Part shown: piece after piece, positions 48,701 through 60,700 of the stretch | Layout: every line of letters starts with the position of its first letter | Numbering within the stretch: position 1 is the stretch's first letter | Assembly: GCA_946406115.1 (NCBI GenBank) | Contig: OX291551.1 | Coordinates: forward strand, 13,950,001 to 14,014,000 | DNA: 64,000 nt | Source of the DNA: Apoda limacodes | Taxonomy: Eukaryota; Arthropoda; Insecta; Lepidoptera; Limacodidae | Direction: 5' to 3' | Notes under the pieces: model-generated | The model's input: only the letters and a program-made list of their open reading frames with translations | Database searches by the model: none | Told to the model about the DNA's origin: nothing | Translations under genes and position numbers: made by a program

Positions 48701-51700
48701 TTAAAAACATATACACAATGTTAGTAAATAAGTAGTTTCGTTGCAATTGTGTAAGTCGGTGGTGGCCGAGGGGTTTAAATTTCACTTCACGTCCCAAGTG
48801 GCAAAGTCTTTTCTTAATTTCTCAAGTATACTGATTAATTTATTCACACCACTGGCTTTTCGGTGAAGGAAAACATCGAGAGGAAACCTACATACGTCAA
48901 GAAAAAAAAATACGTATGTGAAGTCCACAATCCGCACTGGGCCCGCGTGTGGACCTATGGCCCAATCACCCTCGCTTATGAGGGTAGGCCGTGCCCCAGC
49001 AGTGGGGCGTATGGACGTACGCTGGCAAGGTTCCAATTGTATTTTTATATTATGAAGAAAAGAGATGGTTTTATAAAAAATAAATAAATAGTACAGGATT
49101 AGTAGTTTTATTCTCTTGTTAATTTTGTTTCAATTTTTGATTAAGTATTTTAGTGAAGTTATTTCAGAAGATATTTTTAATTTAGATTTTGTTCATAGGT
49201 TGTGCTATTTTTAAATATATTTATCAAAATTGATTTCATTTTTATGGTTTTTTTTTATAGTTTAATCATCACAGAAGTTGTTTTTTTTTTATATTGATTA
49301 GAAAAAGAAATCAATTTCCAACATCTTGTATCTAATACAACTTATATTAGTATCGGAATTCCCATATTAAAATCTAATATCGGAAATCAGTATCGGAATT
49401 GAAAACCTTCCTATATTACATGCCGTAGTTCTGACTGACAAAAATGAGCAAGATATCGAAATAATAAGGCTTTGATATAGTGATTATGAACGGTTTTTGA
49501 CACTTGGCTACAAAAAATTAAGTAAAATAAAAATTAAGTACTTTTATATAAAAATGTAGAAAGTTAAAACTAAATTATTACCCAATTTTATACAGATCAA
49601 TGCCGAAACCGGAGACAGGCTGACTAACAAGGAATTAGTGGAGCAATCTGTTAATATTGCCCTCTCGCTCACCCGTATAGGAGTTGAAAATGGACGGGTA
49701 GTAGGAATATGTAGCGAGAAAAGAATGGAATTTATGCCAACCCTTTTGGGCATAATTTGTACTGGAGCTACTTTTGCGCCTGCTGACGTCACTTGCGGAA
49801 GAGGTACGTAGCAGTTCCTCCTTGCCAGCCTCATACGTCCCCACTGTTGGGGCAAGGCCTTGGACAATAGTCCATCACACGGGGCCAGTAAGGATTGTAG
49901 ACTTCATGTATGTCTTTTTTTAGACATGATTAACTCAGCGTCGAACCGGTTTAAAAAATAGTATTATTTAACTTTAACGCTTCAAAAGTGTTTTTAAAAA
50001 CCTAATTTTGACTTTGACTTTGACTATGACTATGAAGATCTACCTACCAAAAATTTATGACCGGGTTGAGCGACGCTTGTACCTACAATACTTTTGAATT
50101 AGAAAATGAAACTTTGAAACAAATGTTAAAATTTGGTTTAATAGTCATTTATAATAAAACAAAAATTAATCAACGTGATTTTGGTGCATGACATTGGTGG
50201 TCCTCCGCTAAATTTTCGAATTTGGGAATATTTAAATTAAAGCTAAACGCATGCAGGCTGTAACACGCAACATCTAACACTAAAAACCCGAGCAGACGTA
50301 CCTTGATATTTAAGTACATCTCAACGCAAAGTCAAAATATCTTTTTTAATCAGAACTTATTTTGAATGTGTTTGTATGTTTCAGCTACAATGCTTCACCG
50401 ATTAAACATAGCCAAACCGAACATAATGTTTTGTTCTCCAGAAGCTTACGTTACACACAAAGAGGTTTTCAAAACCGTTGAAAGTATTAAGAAAATTATC
50501 GTATATGGTGAAAAAGCTGATGAAAGTGCGATTACATTCAAGGAGTTTCTAACTGAAAAGGGAGACTACGAGGACTTTGTAACCAAACCTGTTAATGGAC
50601 GTGAAGACATAGCAGTTTTACTGTATTCTTCTGGTACAACGGGTTTACCCAAAGGCATTCCCGTGACACATTTGTGCTGTCTTTTATTGATGACAAGTGG
50701 GGCAAACGATTATCGGTAAACATATTACTTATATTTTTACTCTTGTTTTAATATTTGGCAGCTGATAACAATTTCAGTTATATTTAGTAAGATTTTTTGG
50801 AGAATTTTTCAGGGTTATAACGAACCGTCTTGAACGCAGGTTTGCCGTTTGCAAAGTTGCAGCACAATATTAACAGTTGGTCAAAATTTACATGTAAGTT
50901 TTAAGGTAAACTGACATAGTTTGACTGACAAACTGACTTAATTGTTTAGGAATCCATTGTCAAACAAGGAATCTTTTTCTTTTCGCCACGCCCGCTGTGC
51001 ATCGCTCGCAATAATACAAGTTGAAGTGGCAGATGGCAAGTTATATCTGTCGCAGAAATAATTGCTGTTAGTGCAGACGTGATTCAGAATAGATATTACG
51101 GATCGGTAAGCGCAGCGTAGTCGCCCTTAAACCAGCCAGCCATGGTTTTCCTTAGGACAACAGCATGGGATTTTCTAAGAAAAGTTACGGTAACTTTTTA
51201 GCACTTTTTGACTTTATCCTCATTTGTCATGTTAGTTCTATATATAGAATAGCTACCGGATTTGGAAAAAAAAATTTTGGAAAAGAAAAAAGGGATCTAC
51301 AAAAATTGTTTTACAGCTTTTACGACAATACAACATTATTAAACACACGCGAATGGTACTACACTTACGGGATGGTATTCAGTTTGTCATGTCTGAACGC
51401 CGGTGCAACAGTTATCTACTCGCCGAAGAACCAGCATCAAGATTTTCTTGAAGCGATACATAAATATAAGGTAAGACACAGGAAAGTAACGAAGAAAATT
51501 TACCGTGACAGATGAATAGTTTCAAAGCAAGCCAATATCAGAATTTTCGCGGCCTAAATGTTCCGTTTGTCTAATTTGGGCACGGTTGGGCACGGTACAC
51601 GAAACCTAGGTTTAACGGAATAGGTACTCTAATTTTATTTAATTATTAGCGTGGCAAGACAAAAACTCTAAGCTATTATTCACCTTGGCCTCAAATTTTA

Positions 51701-54700
51701 CCACTTATTATCCTTGAAGCTTGTTTAAGGATTTATAACATAAGTATATAAAGTCCCCTTAGTCCAGATACACTGTATTAAAATCAGTGATGCAGTAATG
51801 GGCTCACCTAGAATCAAAGTGGTTGATGAGAAAAGGCTGCCCCCTCCCTCGCCCCCCACATTATGATATAGGTATGTGTCCAGCCGCTGGCTATCTCTTT
51901 TGAGGGATAACAATTCTGGGTAAGAAGGGAAACATTTGAAGATTTCTAACAAATATATTATAGAAAAAGTCTTAACCAGATTTTACACATATCTGTTACA
52001 GATAAAAGCAATGCAGCTAGCTCCATCGTCAATCACTGAGTTCACGAAATCAACAATACTACAGAACTATGACGTGTCTTCAATCGAGAGAATTATGTCT
52101 GCTAGTACCACGTGTGACCCTGAATTGGTAGCTGCAGCACATAAAAGGTAGAGATAGAAGATTGTCAGCAACTAATTGTAACAAAAAATATTGAATAACA
52201 GCTCCTATGCGCTATGTATTGCTTTTAAAACTGGAAAAAATGGTATAAGAGGCGCATTTCTCACCTTACTCACAGACTACCTACATGACTGGACGCACAA
52301 CGTTAACATTGACTGTTACACACATAGTACTGATGAATTGACAACCAACTACGGAATTCCGCAGGGGAGTGTCCTTGGGCCTACACTCTTTCTTATTTAT
52401 ATTAACGACTTGACTGATCTACGACTTAATAATGGACGTGTTCACTCTTACGCAGATGATACTGCACTGTTATTCCATGGAAACAACTGGAATGAAACTT
52501 TTTCCCAAGCTGAATTGGGGCTCCAAACAGTTATTAAATGGATTCAGACCAATCAACTTTCCCTTAACTTAACCAAAACTAACTATATTACTTTTTCCAT
52601 ACGAGATTCCTTGCAGCTGGACCCAGGATTAACGCTTACTGCCCATAAATGTGACTTAACTAACCCTATAATGTGAACTGCATAAAAATTGACAGATGTG
52701 AAAACATAAAATATCTAGGTGTTCTTCTGGACAAAAATCTTTCATGGTATCCACAATTAAACTCAGTCGAAACCGATCCAGAAAACTAATTTGGATATTC
52801 AGACATCTGCGAAACATAGCCGACCCAGAACTAATTAAATATATACGACTCTTGTCCAATCATCTTATATTGCATTGTAATATGGGGTGAAACTTTAAAG
52901 ACAAAATTCTTAAGTATAGAACGTGCCCAAAGAAACATATTAAAAATAATGCTTAAGAAAAAAAAAACTATTTAGTACTTCGAAATTATATAAAGACGCA
53001 AACCTTTGTTGGTAAGACAGTTGTTTATATTACGGTGTATCCTTAAAGTACATAAAACTTATAAACTTATACAAACTACTCGAAATAAACGTAATCACTC
53101 GATAGTAGTTAAAAACATTAAAACAAAAACAACATTTGGGTATTAAAACAAAAACATTAAATTATGTACAAACCGAAAATTTGCTTATGTCTATAATTTA
53201 AACAATAGCATACCACATTTTATATTAATATCTAAAGTACTTATAATACGTAGTAGTAAACATTTGACATATATTTATTATATAAAATAAAATCACTATC
53301 AATGGTACCAAAAACAATATACCTACTAACTAAAATATTATTATTACAGTAAGTATATAATACTAATTCCTTATTTATTAGCATTAAAACTAACATATTT
53401 TATAATAATATTCTTATTTCTTTAAAAATTTTGAAACAAATTAATAGTACATCCTGTATCTCTTACTCAGTAACCTTAATAACTCGCCTTACTTGTAATA
53501 TGTAACTAATGATGCAGCCAGTGTTCATGTGTATCTGCCTACATTTAAAGACATAACTTAAATTAGTTACATAAAAGTTTTCTTCTATGGTTGTAATGTT
53601 TAAAATGATTATAGGATAAAATGTATACTATTCTTTTATTACAATGTATATATTTTAGATCTGCTGGAAATGGCGGACTACCCTTACACAGGTTTTCGAA
53701 CTTAACTGGGAATTAATTAATAAATTTTGAATTTTGAATGTATGTGTCGTAAGCGTAAGCCGCCGAGGTATTACTCGTGAAATGTTGCTTCACATATTTG
53801 TGAATGTTGAATTAACGAATGAATATGGAATGAATAAATCAATGAACACAGTTTATTGCGCACAGTTTTCAAAAATACAAAAATGATAGAAAGAATAATT
53901 TTGTAGTTGTAGACATTAGCGGCCTTTTCGCTTGAATTTGAGTGTCTATATACTGCTAAAATGATAATTTGGGAAAACATCTGACTTAGTATTGTATAAA
54001 TTAAACCCTAATATATAAATCTATCAACTTAGTAGTTTTACAAAACACGTTAAATAACGGAATTCATGATTAACGAAGTAAATACGCGCCTGATTATTTT
54101 TTAGGTTTCCGAACTTAAAAGACATTCACCAGATTTACGGCCTGTCAGAACTGGGCTATGTAGCGTGTACAGAAATCTCACCAGGTGGGACTCGAGCCGG
54201 TAGTGTGGGCCACCTTAATCTCAAATACGTACTCAAAGTAAGTTTAAATTAAATATTTAGGTTTAGTATTTTTCATTGCAAAGATGTAGTTGGGGTTTCC
54301 AATGGCCGGACTTTTGCCTTGATAGCTCAATATTGGTAGAGCATTTACACGGAATGTAAGGATGTTGCGAGCTCAAGTCCTAGCTCTAGGTTAATCTTTT
54401 GACTTCATCTTTGCTATAAAAATATTGATTTACATTGATGATGTAGCAATAGATATGGCACGTATGTTATATTTTATTCAAAGACTCTAACCTCTTGGAA
54501 GTCCTAAACGAAGAAAAGAAAATCTATGTATGTAGGTTATATATATAGGTGTATATTTATGAGTGCGGTCCAGGTACGATAAACAACGACTATATTCGAC
54601 CAAATATGACCAAATGACGTCACAACCACGGGTCCACGACGTGAATCTAAAATAATCCAACTTAAACCAACTGACTACAAATAACCACTGCATAGCATGG

Positions 54701-57700
54701 TTTTTTTTTGTTGTTTTATCTGTCACTGTCAGATATCAGCGCGAAAATAAATACTCAAATTTTGTTATGTTTTATATTCGTTAAACAAGTTGTACAATTG
54801 ATTCATCTTTGCTTAAAAATCACAGTTAATAGCCAGAAAACCTTAGGAAAAGTAGAAATCTATAGCTTATGAAAGTAAATAAACTTAAACTGTCACCGTC
54901 AAATTAGACTACTGGTCCAGATGTTTAACTACAACAAAAACCAACTTAATACAACTTAATACGTGGTATTTTCTGGTCGTTTCCTGGACCGTAGCCTATA
55001 TTGTATGTAATGTTATTACATTCAACGGCACTGCTCGCCATCGTACATGTACCTACATGTACATAGACGAAGTTTACGACCGGAAGTTACATCACAATTG
55101 AATGAACGGGAAACTTCTAGAACAAAAGCGGCAGAGTGAATGATACTGTGTGGACCAATCAAATTCTCCACAAGCGAAATTTTGAAATTCCCAGAAATTT
55201 TGAAGAACGGCTTGACCAATCGGCGAACTCGAATTATATAATATAATTCGTGTTCGCCTGCGATGAATATATAATTAAATTATATAATCATCGCAGGCTC
55301 AGCGCTAGCGCTAAATCTTGTAATTATAGAGGGAACTGGAACTATATGTAAAAATAGAGGGGCATACAATTTAGATATCTGAGGCACGTTTTAACAGATT
55401 CTGACGATGAGATAACCAGCATGCTCAAAGCTCAAGCGTCTTCCGCGCTCGGTCCGCGAACACAGATTATACAAATATATACAGAATACGTCGCCGCCGG
55501 AACGGAACATTAGACAGTTTAGTTTTCACACACACACACACACTCGAGCGCGCGGGTATACTAGGTTCACTAATATACCCGGGCGCTTCGACTAGTTAGA
55601 TTTAAATAATAATAGGCGAGGACTGAAGAGTTTCTTGCCGTTTCTTCTCTTCAGAACGCTTTTGCTATTTTCCGAAACGGCAGTAAAATTTTAGTCAGAT
55701 ACAAATTTAGTTTTAAGAGCGGTTGCCCAAGCCGAGGTTCGAGCCTAGGACACCCTTGCGCAAACCGCCTCAACTTTTCGCTGAAGAGTGCAAGCAGCAC
55801 CGCAGCAAAAGTTAGTCCGCGTGTAGTTGTAAAGGCCATCTGCGGCCAACAACAGTAGACAGTAGTTAGAAAAAAGAAAAAAAAAACGCTAGCGCAGTAT
55901 TTTTGAAATCGTCTTCGGAGAAACACAAATAGAAGAAAGGGGCCTCACTCTGCCCAAATGAAAAATCAGAGGTCAACAAACTTGGAAGGATCAGCTGGCC
56001 GTACCGGACAGTGACCCGATACTTCGTACCTAAGCAATATCAGCTGGCGGCGAAGGACAGCGACCCCGAGTTCCAGGCGCAACCCTGATCAGCTGGCTAT
56101 GGTAGCAAGGACCATGGGCTCGGACATCTACGTTGCCTAGGTGGCAATTCTGCGATTCGTCACGACGTGATATCAGTCTATCCTAGGCTGACCTAAATCT
56201 GCAATATACAGTGCCATTAGGTAGTGAATAGAAAAAAAGGTAATAAACTATTGTGAAGTGTTCAGTTAATCTAGGTCTTATAATAGAATTATATTTTAGA
56301 TAAATTTGTTATTAGGGAAACATAAAATAAATATTATTGTATCTAAAGAATATTTTTATAAAGTGTCTGTTCCAAAATACTAGCAACTTGAATATAGGCG
56401 AGAATCGAACCCACTATTATCTCATTCCTATATTCAAATTTGACGGCCAAGGGGTTGAGTCATGCTGACTAAGTAATAGCTAGCCGAGGCTTGGGTTCGA
56501 ATCCCAAACTGAACCGTTACATGTATGTCATGATACTATGAAGATTTTGTGTTTTTTTTAAGATTGATCTACTAGGACTTTATAAAATTATTATTTAAAA
56601 TATAAACAAAATATCACTTTAAAGTACACGAAATATTAAGCTTTGAGTCTTCGAGATCTGTGAGTCTACAACTTAAATGCGAACTTAAACTCGGATCGAA
56701 ACCGAAGGTGCTATGAATAATAAAAAATATCCGCGATCTAGGTAAATGTACTCGCAGGTACTGTTACCTTAATAAATATAAATTATTTTTGCGTTCTTGA
56801 TACTTTTAAACCACGATCTGCTGCCAACTTGTTATTTAACATGTATTTGCAAAAGTTTTATTGTAATATAATAAATTAAATAAAAAATATACTCCTGTTA
56901 AAACATATTTTATAGCGTGTATAATTTTACTCATCATCTTTTTGTCCGTCTATTTGTCTGTCTGTCTGTCAAGACCCTTTTTTCTGAGGAACGCGTGAAG
57001 GCATCAAGTTGAAATACTTACTGAATGTCAATACTGAAAGTCTATGGCCCCTTAAAACTGAAAAAAAAATCAAGCTATTGCATCAACGCAATAAAAAAAT
57101 ACAGCCGAAATACGACCATTTTGTCGCATATTTTGGCATTCACAAAAAATCAAAACCTATGGGCACTTACTTCCCGTTGTCCTAGAATCATAAAATTTGT
57201 TAACTGATAGTTATAATGCCTGATTGTCAAAACCCTTTTACTAAAAAAACTTGTGGAGGTATCAATATCAAATTCTTAAGTCTACGGTCACTTAAAGCTG
57301 TATACAAATCAAGATTCTAAGCCAATGCATTAAAAAAAAATACGCTCAAAATACAGTAATTTTTGTCACATATTGTGACTAATGGTTAATTGCCGCTGAC
57401 CTAGAATCATGAAGATGAAGATGTTACTAAAAAAAATCCTAAACCAAACCATAAACTTGTGAGACTTGACCTCATGATGGAAGAACTATCTACATATAAT
57501 AAGTTTGTACGGAACCATCGGTGCACGAGCCAGACTCGCCATGGCCGTTTTTTCCTTATTGTGATATTAACATCAAAAATATTTATTTTTCAGGTTGTTG
57601 ACCTTAATACTCGGGAGCCTCTGGGTGTAAATCAACGTGGCGAGATATGCGTCCTGAGTCCGTACTCCTCACTAAGTAATTTTACTCAGATGTTTTTCAG

Positions 57701-60700
57701 TTTGTAATTAGCTTATACTCACGGCTAACGGCGCTCAAAATTCGGTCATCGACGTAAGATTCGGGAACTCCTAGATTTAAAAGAAAATACCTATAAAATT
57801 TCTTTAATAACCCGACTGCAAAAAAAATAAGAACGAAAAGGAAATAAATAAGTACACCTAAAACCACAAAGAACTCATCACTAGATACCGTATATGCTAT
57901 GTTAGATACCTTTTACACATCTCAAAACGTGGTTATGTGACAGAACCTTACAACTACACAACAAGTGGGGAGAGCAAACGGACTGCAGACAAACCAAGAA
58001 TGTTCTCACATCCTTGGACGCTAATCTGTCGCACAATCTGTTACAACTAAGTAGGAAAAATCTACGCTACATAGTTGGCATAATAACAGGTCACTGCACG
58101 CTGAACAAACACTTTTTCAATATCGGCAATACCGACAGTCCTCTCTCAAGTGGTTCTTCATTGCAAAAGCGTGAGCGACCAACGGACAAGGCTCCTTAAG
58201 AATCCACAAACCATGAGAGAAGCGCTGAATAACATCAGATGCCTCCTTGATTTCTGGACGGAGCTGGGATGGTATGAGTAACCAATGGAACGAACCGGTT
58301 ACCTACGTACAATGGCCCTATCATGAGGCTAAGTGCGGAAAACATAAGTCCAACTAACTAACTAACTATGCTATGTTAGACGGTCAGCGTATTCCTCGTT
58401 GGTAAACGTTACCATGATAAAAAGCCAATCCACCAACAGCCACGTCACTCAGTCAGAGCATGAAACAGACAAAAAATTCAAGCTATGTCACGTTTTACAA
58501 GCAAGAAAGCAAAGACTACTTTGTGGCACATCTACTACGGACTAATTGCATAAGCTAAATAAATAATTAATTAATATGTCTCTCCCAATCGTATAAAATG
58601 CGCACCGACTCTTCTTTCATTGTTTCTAAGTAATTCGATACCAATCATTAACTGATTTCGTTTTGTTATTTTGGACTTGGGCTCAATAAAATCATATTTG
58701 TTTCAGAATCTACAAGTTGAATTTTTTAAGTTATAGAAATAATTTGCGTCATAACTTCCGTCTTCCAAATAGTTATAGCAAAATCACAAAAATTCTAGTA
58801 TACTTTACAGTAAATTGTACTGCAAACAAAGTTCAATCTTTTAAAAAAACATTTACATAAGATAAACTATTTAGGCATCTTGACCATCACTGGCAGAGCC
58901 GGTGACGATCCGCCTGCTGAACTGATGGGCGTGGGTTATCGATGCCCGCACGGGACACTTATTTATAAGATGGACATATAGTTGAATATTTGAGTCTGAG
59001 TGTTTTCTATGTACGTATTTACAAAAATAGTAGGTTATAAAGTTATAAGTATTCCTTGTCTGATATCCATAGTAAAAGCTTATAAAAGTTATTGGTCTTA
59101 TATAGCATTATGTAATGTCCTGAAATATTTATTTATTTATTATTATTATAATTATTATGACAGATATTATAAGCAATTATGTCCTGGAAGAAAGCAACCC
59201 ATACTATTTTTGCAAAGCAAAATTTGCTGGGTCTATCTGTTTACCATAGCAGTAAGCTCCTGTTCTTTTGTTTTATCCAGGTTACTTAGGCGTCACGAAC
59301 AATGACCACTTAGATGAAGAAGGCTATTTCAAGACAGGAGACATTGGTTATTATGACGAAGACAAGTACATTTATATAGTTGATAGGATTAAGGAACTGA
59401 TCAAGTTTAATTCTTTTCAGGTATGAACTTTCTTTTGAATGTTTTTTATTTTATAGTTATTGAATGTTTAGAATAAATGCATATTATTTCCAATAATATT
59501 GACTTTGTTATAAATTTTGTTACGTGAAATCTAAAACTAAGTTTAGTTTCAATGCATAATAGACGAACACATATCTACCGACACTACCACTTACTTTAGC
59601 CCCATGATTTTTTTTATGCATCTTCTTAAGTTTATCCTCTCACCGTGCCCAAACCAACTTAACATACCTTTCTCAATCTTTGTCACTACATCGATCCAAG
59701 CCAATCCGTTTCAATTTCTTATTCGTTTAGTTAGGATCACGCCACGCATAGATCTTAATGTTCTCAATTATTTGCCCAGTAGGTAACCTAAATTTTGTTA
59801 TCTTACATATCTTGCTAACACACTCACCATTTATCAGGTACATTAAATATAATTTACGCCTTGTGTGACAAGTTATGCATCGGCTTTGTATTATCATAGT
59901 AATTATTCTTACAGAATTATTAGATCAAACAAAACTTTGGTAATTTTTTATTATTTTAGTTTCAATATTTGGTATCTTTGAGTTGCAATGGAGCTGTTGT
60001 AAAACTACATGCGTGCCTACTAGTTTGTGTTGTTCATTATTCTTAGCATTTAATATTGTAATATTGAAGATTTCCCAAAATTCAGTTGTCCGCAGTACTA
60101 TAATGTTGCATGCTTATTCAATCTAAACAACAGACTTATGATATGCAGGTGGCCCCTGCAGAGCTCGAAGCAGTTTTGCTGCAACATAAAGCAGTTCGCG
60201 ACGCTGGAGTTGTCGGCGCACCTCATCCGCAGTACGGACAGGCGCCCACAGCGTTCGTGGTGTTGCAGCCTGGCGCCACTCTTACTGCGAATGAGCTTGT
60301 CGCCTACGTTGATACACAGGTACTAGCTATGTAGCTTCAAGAGGCAGTGCCAGATATTATATACGCGGTTCATTCTCAATATACTTATAGGAGCTGACGG
60401 CGTTGTTTGCATTAGAAGCTCAGTTGTTTTTCTTGTTTTTCAAACAGACAGTACTACTCTGATCTACCGATTGCCCGCAGATAGTTTCTAGACGGCTTAT
60501 ACATGGATACAGTTGTGTTGAGGAAAGTTCAGATGGGACTTAGCGAAAAGTAAGGGCATCTAGGTAATAAGTAAGGGCCTCGGCTTGGTCAATCGTATTT
60601 GAAAACCTTAAAAATCAAAAATCGGCTAGTTAGATTAACCACCTTAATAGAACGAAGGCGCCATCCTGCTCATCATTTCGTTGAGTATCCAGATCGTGTA

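Noticed and set aside
56455..56522. Functional tRNA gene
   Set aside because: Good B box, but no closing acceptor stem could be drawn.
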